64,000 bases of DNA from Kappaphycus alvarezii (taxonomy: Eukaryota > Rhodophyta > Florideophyceae > Gigartinales > Solieriaceae): positions 434,001-498,000 of the forward strand of contig NADL03000704.1 of the NCBI GenBank assembly GCA_002205965.3. The letters are read 5' to 3'. Each line of letters starts with the position of its first letter. The stretch's first letter is position 1. A program made the translations under genes and the position numbers. Below are positions 1-13,849 of the stretch, one piece after another. A model generated the notes under the pieces. It was not told the origin of the DNA and did no database searches. It saw only the letters and a program-made list of their open reading frames with translations.

Positions 1-3000
1 CACTTTTCTGTTTTCAACAAGAAGAATTGGTCCCTGTGATAGAATTTTTAGCATCTTATCTGCCCATTTGAATTGTCTATTGCTTACTTCGCGACTGTGT
101 TTTTAAAGCCAATTTCCGTACTGATTTGTATGAAGTAAAGCTAGTTATTAGAAACCGGAATCCACTCAACTCTTGGATATTCATACAGCATTGTAAGTAT
201 ACTTCCATATTACTAGATAAGTTATCATCGGAAGGATAACTGTAAGGTCAATCAAAGTGTGAATTAAACAAAAGCACTTGATCAGCTGTCTCCTTGGTTT
301 ATCACAAAATTCATCTAAAATGGTAGCTGCTGGTGCTGTAATACGGCGCTTCCAAGGCGATTCTCACATTCACTTCCTCGCGTATTGAAAAACTTTTGCT
401 TGTCAGGTATCCTTCCTTGGTACTAAATCTCACGGACAACTTATTTCTCAAATTTTATTGGACCTAAACGAATTCCCAAGAAAATGAAAGTTTTCCTGTA
501 TGAAAAATAGCGAAATATTTTTGAAATAATTATGGCTGAAATCATTGTCTAAGTGTTCAGAATGTAATGAGGTGGCTTAAGACACTTCTTTATTGACTAG
601 AATGATGTTAATTAGTTTAGGGGCTTAAAAAATTGGATTTTTGCAAACCGGCGACCATTAAACTTGACCGCAGAAAATTTTTAAATACATGAAATTATGT
701 TTAGTTTACATTTCAAATTAATACCAAATCGTTTTGAGCCAATAGTTAATCATGAAACTTGCTGAATACAACATCGAGAGTTGATTTTAGCACATTAATT
801 TTCATTCCATTGGAAAATATTGCCAATATTTCCGGAAGTAATTGTAAGGAAATGTTGCAACATTTGGTAGGATTTTTCAGCTTAACATTTTTTTTTGAAT
901 CAGTATGTAAACCAAGAAGCTTTTAAAATTTGAGTGGTATTTGCCACAAATTATAGAAGCATAGTATGTTAAAAATTGTTACTGGCAAATTGATATTCTA
1001 AAACAGTGCGAATTGAATGTAAACACTAAAAATAAACAGGGATACTTTAGGAAATCCCTAAAAAATCTGGTAATTACAAAATTTTCTTTACATTTGGATA
1101 TTTTGTGATTTCCTGAGTGAGGAGAACGAGAAGTAAGAGTTTCCAAACTTTGCTTTGAAGGAACCAAAAAATGAATTCTGATACTAAAATTGAAATTTTT
1201 TTCATCGGATGAAGAGGAAAGTCATGAGAGACGAAAGAAATTGTACGGTTTTTTGGTACAGTAGATGAACCCAGTTAATTATTGAAAATTATTTCTTTTT
1301 GCATTACTCTACTTCTCTCAAATGAATGAGTTCCAGTTCTTTTCTGTTACCACGAAGGCACGAAATATACTTAAAATTAGAAAAACGGATTGCAATAAAT
1401 AGCTAACTGACTGTTGACATACAATGTGAACTTAATTTAGATTTAAAAAATGTAACTAGTACCTTATATTTGGAATTCTCAATTACTTTGAAATTAGCTC
1501 GATATAAACAAAGTAATCTTGACCGAAAACGATGAATGATTTTGGCACTTTATTGATTTTGGACTATTATTATAAATTAAATGATTTCCTCGTCTCGTAA
1601 AACATTTTCATTATATCAACCTAATAAATCTTAAATGCAGCTTAATTACAATATTCAATGGAAGGATAAATTAGATATAAAGTTCAGCAGTCTTATTTCT
1701 AGGGTAATAGAAAGTAAAAATTCATTTCATGTATAGTTATTACAGATGTTTACCTCTATGACTTCATAAAAACAACGTTTTGGAGATGCAAAACTAGGTT
1801 TGAAGCTTCAAAAAAGACTTTTTAGTTTCTTTCTAGCGGAACAAGTTTTAGTGACATATTCTAAATGTACTCATGTCGCAGTAATTATCTCTCTTTTTTA
1901 AAATATGACGAAGCGACGACATTTTCACAGACACTACACACAATCTAGCTTTATTTGAAAAGAGAAACATTTTGGTGTAATCTTTTTATTGGTATAAGGT
2001 AGATAATTTTCAAACCGTGAAGATGTTAGATAATATGAGTCTGTAAATAAACTATCTTCTTCCCTGAGATGGGGCCTTTTGTCTTTTGAAATGATGAAAT
2101 TTCAATATCTCAATTTAAAAAATATCTTTTTGGATTGCAGTAGCAACAGTGAAAATTTTAGAGAAGGGAGCAAATTATTTTTATGTGGTAGTATGAAGAC
2201 TTTTGACTCTGATAATGTATATAAAACATAATAGGGTAGCGCAAATATTTTTAAAAACTATGACTTTAGTGTTTCATGCGCTACTTCTATATATTTCTCA
2301 AATTTTTAAGAAAAATTCTCAGCCACCTGAAACTTCAAATTTATACAAAAGATTTCGAGTTGAGACTTTTACCAAAATTGTATTTATAGAACTATAACAA
2401 AAATTAATTTTGGAACAACTTCACGTGCGACAGTTTCGAACATTTTTGTTCTTTATCACATCAATAAAATTATGGAAATATTCAATCGTACGAGTGTATT
2501 CACCGTATAATCTCCGTAGTTATATTTTCTTCCAAACTTTAGTGAAGTAACCATTTGAGTATCAAATTATGATTCTTTTTGGGCGGATTAATATGCCATT
2601 TTCTTAAACTGAATAGTATCACAGCAATTACAATCATTCTTTGATAATTATATCTTGGTATTGGTTTAATGACGAAGTTTACCATATGTGAGCGATATAT
2701 TCTTGATCTAATTTAACCGGACTATTAGTTTTAGCTTTTTTCTGCAAGAAAAATCCTTTTTAGGTCTTATGGTGACCCATTAAGATTATGCAAACGTTTA
2801 TGAAAGTTATCTGATGCTATTTAAACTTTAACTCATTTTCCGATATCAGATAAATTGAACTTAGTTATTTAAAAAGTAAAAAAATTGATCGATCTATTAT
2901 AAAAAATTTTTCTTATGGTTAAGCTTTGATTTACGTTATTCTGATATCGAATTGAGCTTTTACTGAAATAAATATTTAAACATAATTTTATTCTATGGAA

Positions 3001-3640
3001 AAGTATTATATTCAAATTTCTATATATATTATGTATATGTTTTTTCTCTTTTTTCCAAATTTTTTATTTTTCATCGCATCAAAAGTTTGCATATTTAGAA
3101 ACAAAGACTAAATAACTTGAAATTTAGGATCTTTTTTTAGATTGCATGGCATATTTAGGGAGAAAATCTTATAAATATTTTTTCTGATCCTCTTACGATT
3201 CAGTTCCTTTTCCCATCAATTCAGTCTTTAAATTAAATGTGAATTTTAACCAATGTGGATATTTCTGCGATAAGTACAATTCTTATCAATCAAAAAATAC
3301 ACTTAAGCGATTTTTGGATGAGTAAATACAGTGTCTAGGGTATCGTGACCCATAAAAAGTAAGATTAACTTTAGCATTCAACCACGGAGATCACAATAAA
3401 TTCTGAAATTTATATTATTTAATTTTTAACAGTTATCTTCCCGTTTCCACGCAAATGATTTCAAATGTAACATTATCGTTTCAGGATAAGCCATAGATGA
3501 TTAATACGTAAAAGATTGAAATTTGTTCGTCATCGCAGTACATGACAGATAAAATTATTCACTTGATCTGCTTTCCAGCTATTTCCAAGAAATTAGGGGA
3601 TATAATTTAATTTTGTTAAAATTAGCTAATAATTGTCATT
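1..3640. other. AT-rich DNA, no gene seen
   Basis: Low-complexity AT-rich sequence with short random open frames (about 60 codons, both strands) and no recognisable motif, RNA gene or repeat. None of the frames shows family-like composition. Confidence 0.6.
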
Positions 3641-3654
3641 TATTTTATATTTCT

Positions 3655-3985
3655 AAGCGAAGTGCTCGTGGGGGCGCTTTGCTTCGGTCTATATAAGCCA
3701 TCCGCATACCTACCTCCGGCAAAAGGATTCTAAACGAGAGAGATTGCGTTATTACTAGGTTTCTGTTCTGTCAGGTTCCGCAGTAAAAGCGTTGAGCTTG
3801 GGCGGCGCGGAAGCGAAAAAACCCCTCAAAGGCTACCACTTTCAGATGCATCATTGTCTTATTTCTTTGTCCACCTACGCAAACCACCATCGCACGTATT
3901 CTGTCTCAAAAATTGTTTCTACTGTGGTTCGCAGATTTAGTTTGGCAACAAGGAAAGATCATACGGGTCTTGTTTAGTTATTTTT
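3655..3985 (+). other. GC-richer patch with TATA box in AT-rich desert
   Basis: Composition changes sharply to GC-richer here. A TATATAAG box lies at 3690-3697, followed by CATCCGCATACC and a run containing GGGCGGCGCGGAAGCG. A 61-codon frame (3792-3977) starts at a non-ATG codon and resembles nothing I know. It could be a promoter with a short non-coding transcript, or a fragment of a dispersed element. I cannot assign a product. Confidence 0.3.
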
Positions 3986-6900
3986 AAACAAAATCAAGTA
4001 TATAACCCGTATCTCTTGTAAATTTTCATTGATTTTGTCCTTACATTTTAATAAGTTTTCGTAGTTTCTTTGCAGTGTTTTTGGCAGGGTATGGACTCAA
4101 AATGAGAATTTAGAAACTTTCGTTTCCACGAAAATCCTAAGGGATACTAAGATCGGCCCGAAATTGCTAGTGAAGCGTTATTGTTTAAAAAATAATAATT
4201 TGGAAATTCTTAAGTAACTGTGGTTGAGGATTTAAAAACGGAAGACAACCTTAATAAACTCATACTTTCCCTAAATAGTACCGAAAATCGTATTTTTCCA
4301 CATTTACTCTGTTATCCTCCAGTACATCTTCAAAGAATCTAGTGAAATTTTTGACGTTAAATATTCACAATTCAGTACTTATTCCGGATTTTAACTGATG
4401 ACGCATGTTTGTAGAAACAGAACACGAGTTTCTGTCTACGATACACTTCGTCCGCCCTCTTTTGTTTTCATTTCTACTTTTACTTAACGATGTTCCTACT
4501 CTTTGCTCGTACCTATGTCCAAAAATATATAAAATGTCCGAAAGAGAGTTCTAAACGATCTTTTTCGAAAATTATCTCTTTTATTTTAATAAGTAATTTA
4601 GCATTAAATTTAATGTAATATTGATTTAATAACAGTTTACAGGTTTAGCCGGAATAAAAAACGGAACCATTTTTTGTTGTCGAAAATCAAATTTACAATC
4701 CGGAATAAATCAGTTTTTTTTGTTAGAAATAATTCCAATACATACTACACTAATAGAAGAATAATACTCATAAAATATGCTTAAATGTGTTTGTAAGACA
4801 GAAAGGAGAAACTTATGATTTTTTTCTGGTGATTAATAGTTCTAACTCAATAAAAAATATAATCTCCAAATTTCCATCGGTGCTTCATATTTTTCCTTGA
4901 AAAGCTATCACTTAACCTCCATCTATTGTGACCCCGAGTTTTTGACGTTAATTTTTAAAAAAATTATTCAAATTATACTAAGCTTCACGTTTTCGCATTG
5001 CAATTAATCTACCTTTTAGAGATTCTTGTTTAATATTCCTACCTAGACCACTCTAAGCTTACTCTGTTTATAGTAGGTTATGTTAAAAGCCGGATTGGAC
5101 AGATGTTTTTATATTTTAACTACATAACTTTCTTGTATCCCTAGACGAATAGAATATTTTTGTGTACCTAAGTGAAAGGTTTCTCAACATCTAAGTGGTG
5201 AATATCATTAACTTTTTGATTTTTCTTGAATTGCTGAAAAAATCTTGGATACAAAATTTCAGACCACAATTGAATTCTCTTGTTAATATTTTCTTCTCGC
5301 TCATATTTCTTACGGGGACCTTTTCCAAGAACTTATGATATTTATAGTTACTACAGTTCTGTTTATGTCAGAGAAAAATGGCGGGTATGTTATATTTCCG
5401 ATTAAAACTGCAGATACCATGTTGTTGTACTGTTCTCATATATAAATTTTCCCGTTTAGTAAATACATGGTACGTACAAAAAAACTAACCCTTATCTTTG
5501 ATAAGCTCAAAATGGCATTGATATAAATATGCTTCCTGGAAGAAATAGCAATAGTGATATTGTACTCTGTGTTACTTTTTTAAACAATTGTAAACTTATA
5601 TTTTTGAAATTTAAACTTCAAGTTTGGACTTCATTTCTATTATTGGTCTTAATATTAGATTTACATCCAAATATTGCTTTATGTCTTTTCGATTCGAAAT
5701 TAAACGAACTTCTAACTGAACGTCTAGGAGTTTGGCTCAATATTTATCCTTTTGATTTTCGATGATCAAAGCTGTAATTTCGTCCATCAGAACTATAACG
5801 ATTAACCATACATTTTTTATTCAAAAACTCGGAAGTTGAAGTGGTTAGCTATTTTTTAAAATGTTTAACTTGAAATTTTCCGTATATTGCTGCTCATGTA
5901 ACAGTTTTGCTATACGTAAAGACTCTTTTTAACGATTTTTTTCTCAGATCAGTTTCTATAAAGAATATTGGAAGCATCATGATTTTTTTGGTAGCAACGA
6001 ATATGCCTCTTAACTAAATCTGTAATCTTCTCTTTCATGTATGACTTTTTCTATATATATATGTAGTTTATAAGCTATCCAATTTTTCTAAACTACTTAT
6101 TTTAATAACACATATTTGGGATTCAGTAAATCTTGAGCACTTTTCGTTATTCCAATTTCAAATGGGAGACCGGAAAGATTGAGTCGGAAGTTTCATGATA
6201 TTTAAAAAAGGAAAGAGGCAAATGAAAACATGAAACATTACATCTGATCCCCACAAAAGAAGGTTAGACTCAGTCTCATATTCCAAAATAGGTACAAGAA
6301 TAAAATAATTCGATTAGATTTGAAAAAGGGATTTGTTCTTTAGGTACCTAGGTGGGTAATGCAATATGTACATATTTCTGGTGCCCATTTATCTTAAAAA
6401 TATTCAATGGGTTCTCCATCCATATCTTTACGTGATATACTCTATTACCAGGAGTAAACAATTCATATGGTTTCCGGTATTCTCAATAGTAAATATTATT
6501 TTGTCTTTACTTTCAAGAATTTTTGAAGAATTTAAGCCTAAAGATAAGATTTGTGTAGGACCTGTAAGTCATTTTATCTATTTTTGACCAAAAAGAATCT
6601 TTCCCTGCAGAATATATTTGATTAGTCCATTGCCTTATTTTTGCCACAGTTGACAAAATTACTGAAAGAATGCGGTCGAACATGGATGGCCACAGATATT
6701 GTTCTGTCACATCCCCTCATTATTTTTGGGAAAAGAGGTCAAAAAATTACATCGATCTTTTGTTCAGACTACATAGAATAAATTCTGTAGACCAGCTCAA
6801 GATTTGAGCTCAATATATTTCTTGTTAAAAGAAATGCTGATCTTGTGAGAAATTACTTTACCTTTTAAGATTATTGATGGAAAACCTGGTCTGATATATT

Positions 6901-9900
6901 TAATATTTTGAGCACTTTATGTAGTACTTCTGTATTACAGAAATTTTTCTGTGTATAGAAATCGACTATATTTAACCTCCATTGTTAAATACAATTAATT
7001 CAACATTAATTATTCCCAGCTTCAGGTATTACGAGAAACTTTTTGCTGATTGCTATTGCCTCGAACATAATATCTCTAAATGCAAACATGATAGAAAGAT
7101 TCAACGCGGCTTATTTCTGTCACACGAAGATTATCATGTATGAAAAATTCATTGATTGTGGGTTTGCCGAGCATCGCCTTTCGTTCAAACTGTATTGCAT
7201 ATTGGACCAGCAAATGTTAATTATATTCAATACAGGGGACTAAATGAAAGAAAATGACTGTCAAACGGCAGTAAAATCCCATACTATAAATAACTGCTAC
7301 ATATTAACTGCCGAAACATCATGTTTTAATGGGTTGCTTAGTTGTTTGCAAGCAATATAAAAATAAAATATTTCTCCCTATTGACTTAAGTATTAAACAA
7401 GTACTACCTGAAATACAGTTATTTCGATAGCATAATGTAATATCAGACCTCATATTTATGATTAGAAGGAATTAAACTCATTTTCAATTCTATACTACTT
7501 TTATTCAGTTCATTGTCTCACTGTTACTTTTACGGAAGCGATAGCTACTCTTTCCTATGGTGTAAAGAATATTGCATGAACTTACCACCAATGTACACTG
7601 TTACTGTCTAAGGGTTTCATGGAATTATTTGATTAATACTCTGTGTCCCAGAGAGAATTAATCTAATGAAGTCCTGTAATGCTATATTTTACCTTCACAT
7701 GTATTCAAATGTCTCTGGACCTCATAGTAGTTTTATTTTTAGCTCAAATATGCATTTTTTTAATCTATATACAATGGATCCTTTTCATTACTAAACCAAT
7801 TTTCCTGAACTAATTGTAAATCAATTTTAATAATTTATTTTTCATATTGATTTAAATGCAATTTTACGTCTTGTTAAATACAAATTTACTCGCTCATGAT
7901 TAATTGAGTTAGTAACCAATTCGAATAACATTTATTTCTGAAGTCCACCTCTGATTCAATAATCTAGAAAAACGTTACATAGGCAAAATTTGTTGAATTT
8001 ATTTGCAGATTTGTATCTCTCAGCCATCAGATCGGTATGTCTGTCTACATGGTTTCTTTAATTTTATGTTGCAAATAATTGCTTTATTTATATACATTAC
8101 CTTATTAGATGTAATTGAATGCATATTTTTCATTTGTGTTCATTTAATTACCAGCTTGTACAAAATGATTCAGAGTATTGAAGAATGACCAGGTTGACCT
8201 GGTTGAGTTTCGTATTTTAAATAAATCCATTTGTGTTTTGCTCAATTATATTATGTGAAGAGTCGTTACAACTTATTTCTTCAACTTAGGGTTGCGAGAA
8301 CGTCCTTGGCTTTCCATTTACGTGCCTTTCAAAATAAATTCCACTTTGAGTTCCATAAGGTGTCTAAATATAGAGTAACAATTCAGGACTACTATTTAAT
8401 CCTATAATTGGTCATACGCCGTATCACTGAAATTATTGAACAAATATTGGATTCAAAATACTGCGGGTATTAATGAGGTTATAAAGATACCGTTAATGAG
8501 TACATGTCAGCTTCGAATGTGTATCCAACTCTGAAATCCGAAAAAAATATTGCTATTCATATCTGTTTTAAAAGAAAAAGAAAACACAGAAATAAATCTT
8601 TTCAAATTTTATATCCGGCCTAATAGAGAACTTCGAATCAGAAAAACTCATTATAAACTAGTTGAAAGCTAATCGAATGAACCCAAAACTTCAGAAGGAG
8701 TTTTGACCTATTTAATTAAAATTCGAAATAAGCTGGTTACTTTAACAACCAAATATGACTATCAAAAGTTAAATAATCTGTAAATAAAGTACTTTAACTC
8801 CCAAAATTTACTCATCTATTTTCTACTGTGATAATGCAGCCCTAAATGTAACCACATTCACAATCAAATGCGGAGCGATAAACGTCATGACGGGTCTGTT
8901 CCGAAACATCACTTACCTAAAATAGGCAAACTAAGTCTACGAAAATACCACTTACTCTTTTTTATCAGGAAGCGGTTTAAAAGTAAAACTTTCCCATGGA
9001 TCTCTTGACACATAGTTACTACCGCGGCATATAATGCTCTATTACTTCAAAAAGAGTGAAAATATCCTCCCTCGGAGCAATAAGATTAATTTACTAAAAG
9101 TTTATTGAAGAATTAATAAGTACAGAACTTATGTTAGCTGTTTTGACTCGATTAAAAAATGGCGTGTTAAATTGATCATAATTCACCGAAAAGGCATCGG
9201 TATGATGTGAATGGTATATTGACTTCGTGACTTTGCTCTGAAAGATGCCGATGAAGACGATATACATTAATTCTTTACTTCTGTTCTAAAATCAATTTTC
9301 AAATCTAGAAATATGTTTTTTCATCAAAGTTTTAAAGATTTTTAGCGAAAAACTTCCGAAATTCTCTGACTTCTACTCTTGTATCCTTCCTTTAGAGAAT
9401 CACTATAATTGTTGAGGCTGTACTAAGAAATTAAGTGGTTTGAAGAACTTTAGTGGTCTTTTAATAATAAAAATTGATCGTTATTTTGATTCATATTGGC
9501 GTCAATACGGTACAATTGGTTGGCTAGAATGGAAATGAGGAAAACGAGTGACGCAAGTTTTCAGCCTGTGAAATGACCAAGCGACCTCATTAAATATGAA
9601 AAACTATTATTAAAAGAGATCTCAAACTACTTCAAACTGTTTTGCAGTATAACATTACCGTAAATTTTACATAGTTCTGTCCTTGCATAAAATTACTAGA
9701 GATTCATCGAATATCAATCAAGTTACCGACTAATTAATATTTCTCCTGTGGCTATTCTAAAGATAACGACAGTTGGTTTCCAGAAATTACCCTTTATGGA
9801 AGGTTCCAGGTAACAGCATAAATAGTCATATAGTAGTGAATTAAAAACTATATAGTAGCTTCCGAAATTTAATGTAACTAATTAAGGGCCTAATACACAC

Positions 9901-10730
9901 GAAATGGCCCAAAAGGCCAATAAATAACCACTTCGAAAACAAATTGATCGTTTATAGAGAATTTTTTCTAAATTAGACAGATGCAGTTAAGGACTTATGG
10001 GGCTTCGTGCGCATTATCTAGAAATTGAATAAGAAAATGCAAAGGAATGTTAGAAAAGGAAACGGTTTTTAATTTGGAGGAAAGAGAGATTGAGTTGCAT
10101 GTGGAGTGATTTCAAGAGGAGAAAAAGGGTCGTATTTTGTAAGGATTTCAAAGAAATATTAGATCCCAACTTTATTGTTCACAGATTTCTGGTTGTTTGT
10201 TTCAGCAAAGTTTCCAATACTAATAAAGGATTTTCAGTTGTGAATTGTGATTTATATATTTTTATTTTTGTAAATTTTGGTGCAAAAAGCCTCTGATATC
10301 TAGAGCATGAATTAAAAATGAATCCAACTCTGCTACCATCAATTAATGTAAAGAAAAAACCCAAAGAACAAAATAATTGAACTGTACTTACACACTGGTG
10401 TAATGTAAATTTGGAACGTACAGAACGATTAACTAGTTCACTTAAAATTGTTATACCAAATCGGCGCGGTAAAAATCATAATTAAAGTGGAAATCTGATG
10501 AATGTGCCAGTGAAAACTTTGCCGTACATCTTTGAGGAATAAGTTTTCTACGTTTAATGATTGGATTACTATTAACTAGATTTGATGGAATTACTTACCG
10601 TGCATTCACATTCAGTAAGACGTCGCGAAATTATCAACGGCAACTCCACCTCCTTGTTTCCTAGAATAAAATTACTTTTTCGTTGATTTAAGTGCTTCGT
10701 TTTTTATTTTAGAGACGGTCTCATAGCCAG
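3986..10730. other. AT-rich DNA, no gene seen
   Basis: Continuous AT-rich sequence. The longest frames (5529-5765, 6366-6587, 7043-7243, 8003-8188, 10090-10296) have hydrophobic, Phe/Ile/Leu-rich compositions expected from AT-rich random DNA and no domain signature. I see no repeat or RNA gene. Confidence 0.55.
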
Positions 10731-10732
10731 TT

Positions 10733-10790
10733 CAAAAACATAATGGGACTCCCAATCTTTGCACACTCGCAGTAAAAATCAATTGCACTC
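10733..10790 (+). repeat. Dispersed repeat type E, fragment
   Basis: Contains GGGACTCCCAATCTTTGCAC followed by ACTCGCAGTAAAAAT. Closely related stretches occur at 17230-17365, 28350-28445 and more diverged at 12965-13040. The AGTAAAA ending resembles the 3' ends of the RLE retroelements further right, so it may be another 3'-UTR subfamily. Confidence 0.4.
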
Positions 10791-12960
10791 TGCAAGTATT
10801 GGATTTAGAGCATCTGGTATATTCCTTAGGCGCAACGAAACTTAAAAAAAATTCCTAAGGACTAATTTGAATTACGAACAATTAAAGCAGCGAAGATCTC
10901 CCAAAAATTTCCTTGAATATTTCTATCGAGCAAATGATGTATGACGGACGAGGGAATTCTTAATATGGAAACTAGAGGGTTTAATATCTTGACATTTGGT
11001 CAGTCTCATTATTTATGGGGCTTTAGAGAGCATATGATATGGTATACTCAAACGCCGGTATCATATCAGTCATTGCACGTCCTATCTCTTCCTAGAGGTG
11101 AATTAGTCGCACCATTTAATAATTGCATTCATCTCGTCAAATCATTACCTATTTCGACTTATCCGATAAATATGTCCTCGTTGGAAAAGAAACTATAAAT
11201 CCGCGGGATCGGCCACATGACATCACCTGCTTTTTCTCCCTTAGGTTACCCAGGCTTAGACGATGATTCTCCAAGTTTTCACAGTTACACTTAGATACTG
11301 TACTGCCTCTATTCGTATCCTTGATGCCGAAGACGTGAGAAGCCCTGCTGAAATTATTTTTATGCCTAAGATGTCCGAGTATTGTATGCAAATCTGGTGC
11401 TCACACTGTTCTTCACAACTTTGCGCATCCCAATACACACAATAACGACGGCTTTATAGAATCCGCGGTTTTTGTTTTCTTTCATCTTCTTAAGTATTTA
11501 GTTACGGGAAATATGAACTTCTTTCTACACATGATGCAATTGTGCCTCGCTCTTACAACTTCCTAAGAAGTCCACGTATTCTTAAAAATGTGTTTCACGA
11601 ACAATTCGTTATGAAACCGATTTGTGGTTGTTATACGTTCTACTCAAATTTGCTTTCGCATTCATGTCGAAATATTTTGTTTAGAAAGCAGCACCGCCCG
11701 CTCCGTCTCATATCTGAAATATATTACTGTCTCTCACGATAATTGACCAAGTATAAATTTCTTTTGGAGTAAGAAATGACCGTCTCTCTTCTATGCAGTC
11801 CTACTGTAGTTATTTTTAATAACATGGAATGAATGGGTTGCTCAAAACATCTGAAAAGTTTCTATACAATCCATCCCTTTCCTGGGCGTCTCTTTTCTCG
11901 AGCGCAATTATTTTGAACGAGTAATTACTAGATGTAGTAACATAGAAAAGTGCGAGATCCTTTCTTGAATATCCTTACCCTTCAGCTCTTTATGCTCATT
12001 CTTCGCCTCTGCGAACCTCCTTAATTATACTCTGCATCATGTTCACCGATATGATTCGGCGCTCTTACCGAATTATCCTCTAATATCGTCTAGATGTTAG
12101 TCCATATACCGATTTCACTGACATTGCCTAAGTTTCATTTTACCAGGTGATGTTATTATACGAAGTCAAAGTTTGAATCCTGAAACTAGATGAAATCTAT
12201 AATACCATCTATCTCTTTGATTTAGAACACAGAAAAATTGAGTGGAATGTTTGTAGCGATTAAGCGAAAGAATTCGTTGCTGTTAGTGATTAAAATAAAA
12301 TCCTGTGCTACAAACAATCGTGGTTATTTTTTGCTCATTGATCCTTTAAATACCTAGCTGCTAAGAGGTACAATATAAGGAAATTATACTACTACTGAAT
12401 GCAAATTTTGGCGAGCACAACTCATTTATAAATTGTGCCATGCTGTATTCCAATAAATATGAATAAATGTGTACGATTAATAATACTAAATTTACTGAAG
12501 CACACGGCCCCCGAGTTTATTCAAGTATATGCACTATTTCCCAGTGGAATTCGCCGCACCCGCGCACCTGTTGCTTATTTTAAATTATTGCAAAAATTAT
12601 ATTGCTGAATTTATCAACCGTCATTATGTAGACTTCTCAGCTGATATGTTAACCGAGAAAAAATGAATGGCTTGTGTAGCATTTATATGTATATTATTTT
12701 TCTGCAGTAAACGATGTACATTTAACACATTACTAACCATCATTAAAATTCAAACAACAATAGCATAAAATATTCTAACGGTTACACTCAATTTTTAGTC
12801 GCCAGCATAAACTCGGAATCGATCTAAATAAAAATGGTACTAAAATAAAAGATTTTTTACTGCAATAAAAATAATCAAACCATTTTCTGCTCAACTGATC
12901 ACGGTCTTTCAAAGATAAGAACAAATTTATCGGTCGGAATTCTACACACTGCTCTATTTG
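10791..12960. other. Unassigned DNA
   Basis: Several overlapping short frames on both strands at 10941-11742, with slightly higher GC than the left flank. None matches a family I recognise. It may be a very old decayed insertion. Confidence 0.4.
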
Positions 12961-12964
12961 TATT

Positions 12965-13440
12965 GTAAATCATACCTGATGGTATAAATGAAAATTCATA
13001 GGACTCAATAATTTTGCACCATCTCCAGTTAACCAACCCATTAACCGTCTAAAATCGTCCAGAATAATGCCAGTTGGAAGGATTTCTCGGCAAAGCTTAA
13101 TCCCACAGCATGTAGGCTGTAGAGAGCTTCCGTTTTCAAGATATATCAACCTCTACGCAAATGATTTTTATCCGCATTCTGTAGCTCAATCTAACCTACT
13201 GCGCTGTTAGAACGTAATTCGTACGGGTCCAGTACACATATATTGTCTGTTTAACGCGGTTGAAAGTTAAACTAGTTTACTGGCAGCATTGTCAGCGCCT
13301 TTCTTAAAGTTCCTTAACTTCCCTTCAAAATTCTATGTAAAATACCCAGACCTGTTACAAAGGACCGAGAGACATCAGTGAATAGAATAACTTCCATTCT
13401 GGCCCATGATTTGCATTTTAAAAAAGAATTATTACGATAA
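12965..13440 (+). repeat. Diverged dispersed repeats
   Basis: 12965-13040 is a diverged type E copy. 13290-13440 shares an ordered series of blocks with 16985-17125: a CTTAAAGTT block, then ACCGAGAGACATCAGTGAA against ACCGAGAGGCATCAGTGAA, then TTTGCATTTTAAAA against TTCAAAATAAA. The two are old copies of one repeat. No coding capacity is seen. Confidence 0.45.
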
Positions 13441-13849
13441 ACCGATGTTACCAGCAAAAATTTCCAAGCTAGTCACGCGAGGGTGAAATTGAGATAAGGA
13501 GGTCTTTAAAATTTTCGGAGAGGGTTTCATTGCTGAGATAAATCAAAGCCGTTTTCCAAAAGTATTTGTCCTTGGTAAGCATCTTGAGACACTTTGAAAT
13601 CGCCCGAGCATATGACTTTTCGTAGGCATGTGAAACACAAGTTGTTTCATCACTGCAGATTGCGAGGGGATTTTTTCTAATGAGTACTCAAGGGCTAAAG
13701 TTGTATCGAAATAGAGGAGATACCTTTAAAGAAATTTAGCACTATGGCATCTAATTTCCAGTAAGAGGATACGTTTAGCCTTAAATAAGAAGAATGATTC
13801 GTCCTGGAAAAAAGATAAATTATTCTTTGAACTTCTGGAGAATTCCCAA

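Noticed and set aside
3700..3790. U1 snRNA-like start (GCATACCTACC after a TATA box)
   Set aside because: The 5' end differs from the splice-site pairing ACTTACCT, and no U1 stem-loop or Sm site is recognisable downstream.
1..13200. Numerous 60-80 codon frames as small genes
   Set aside because: Composition fits random AT-rich DNA. No motif, start context or homologous second copy in the window supports them.
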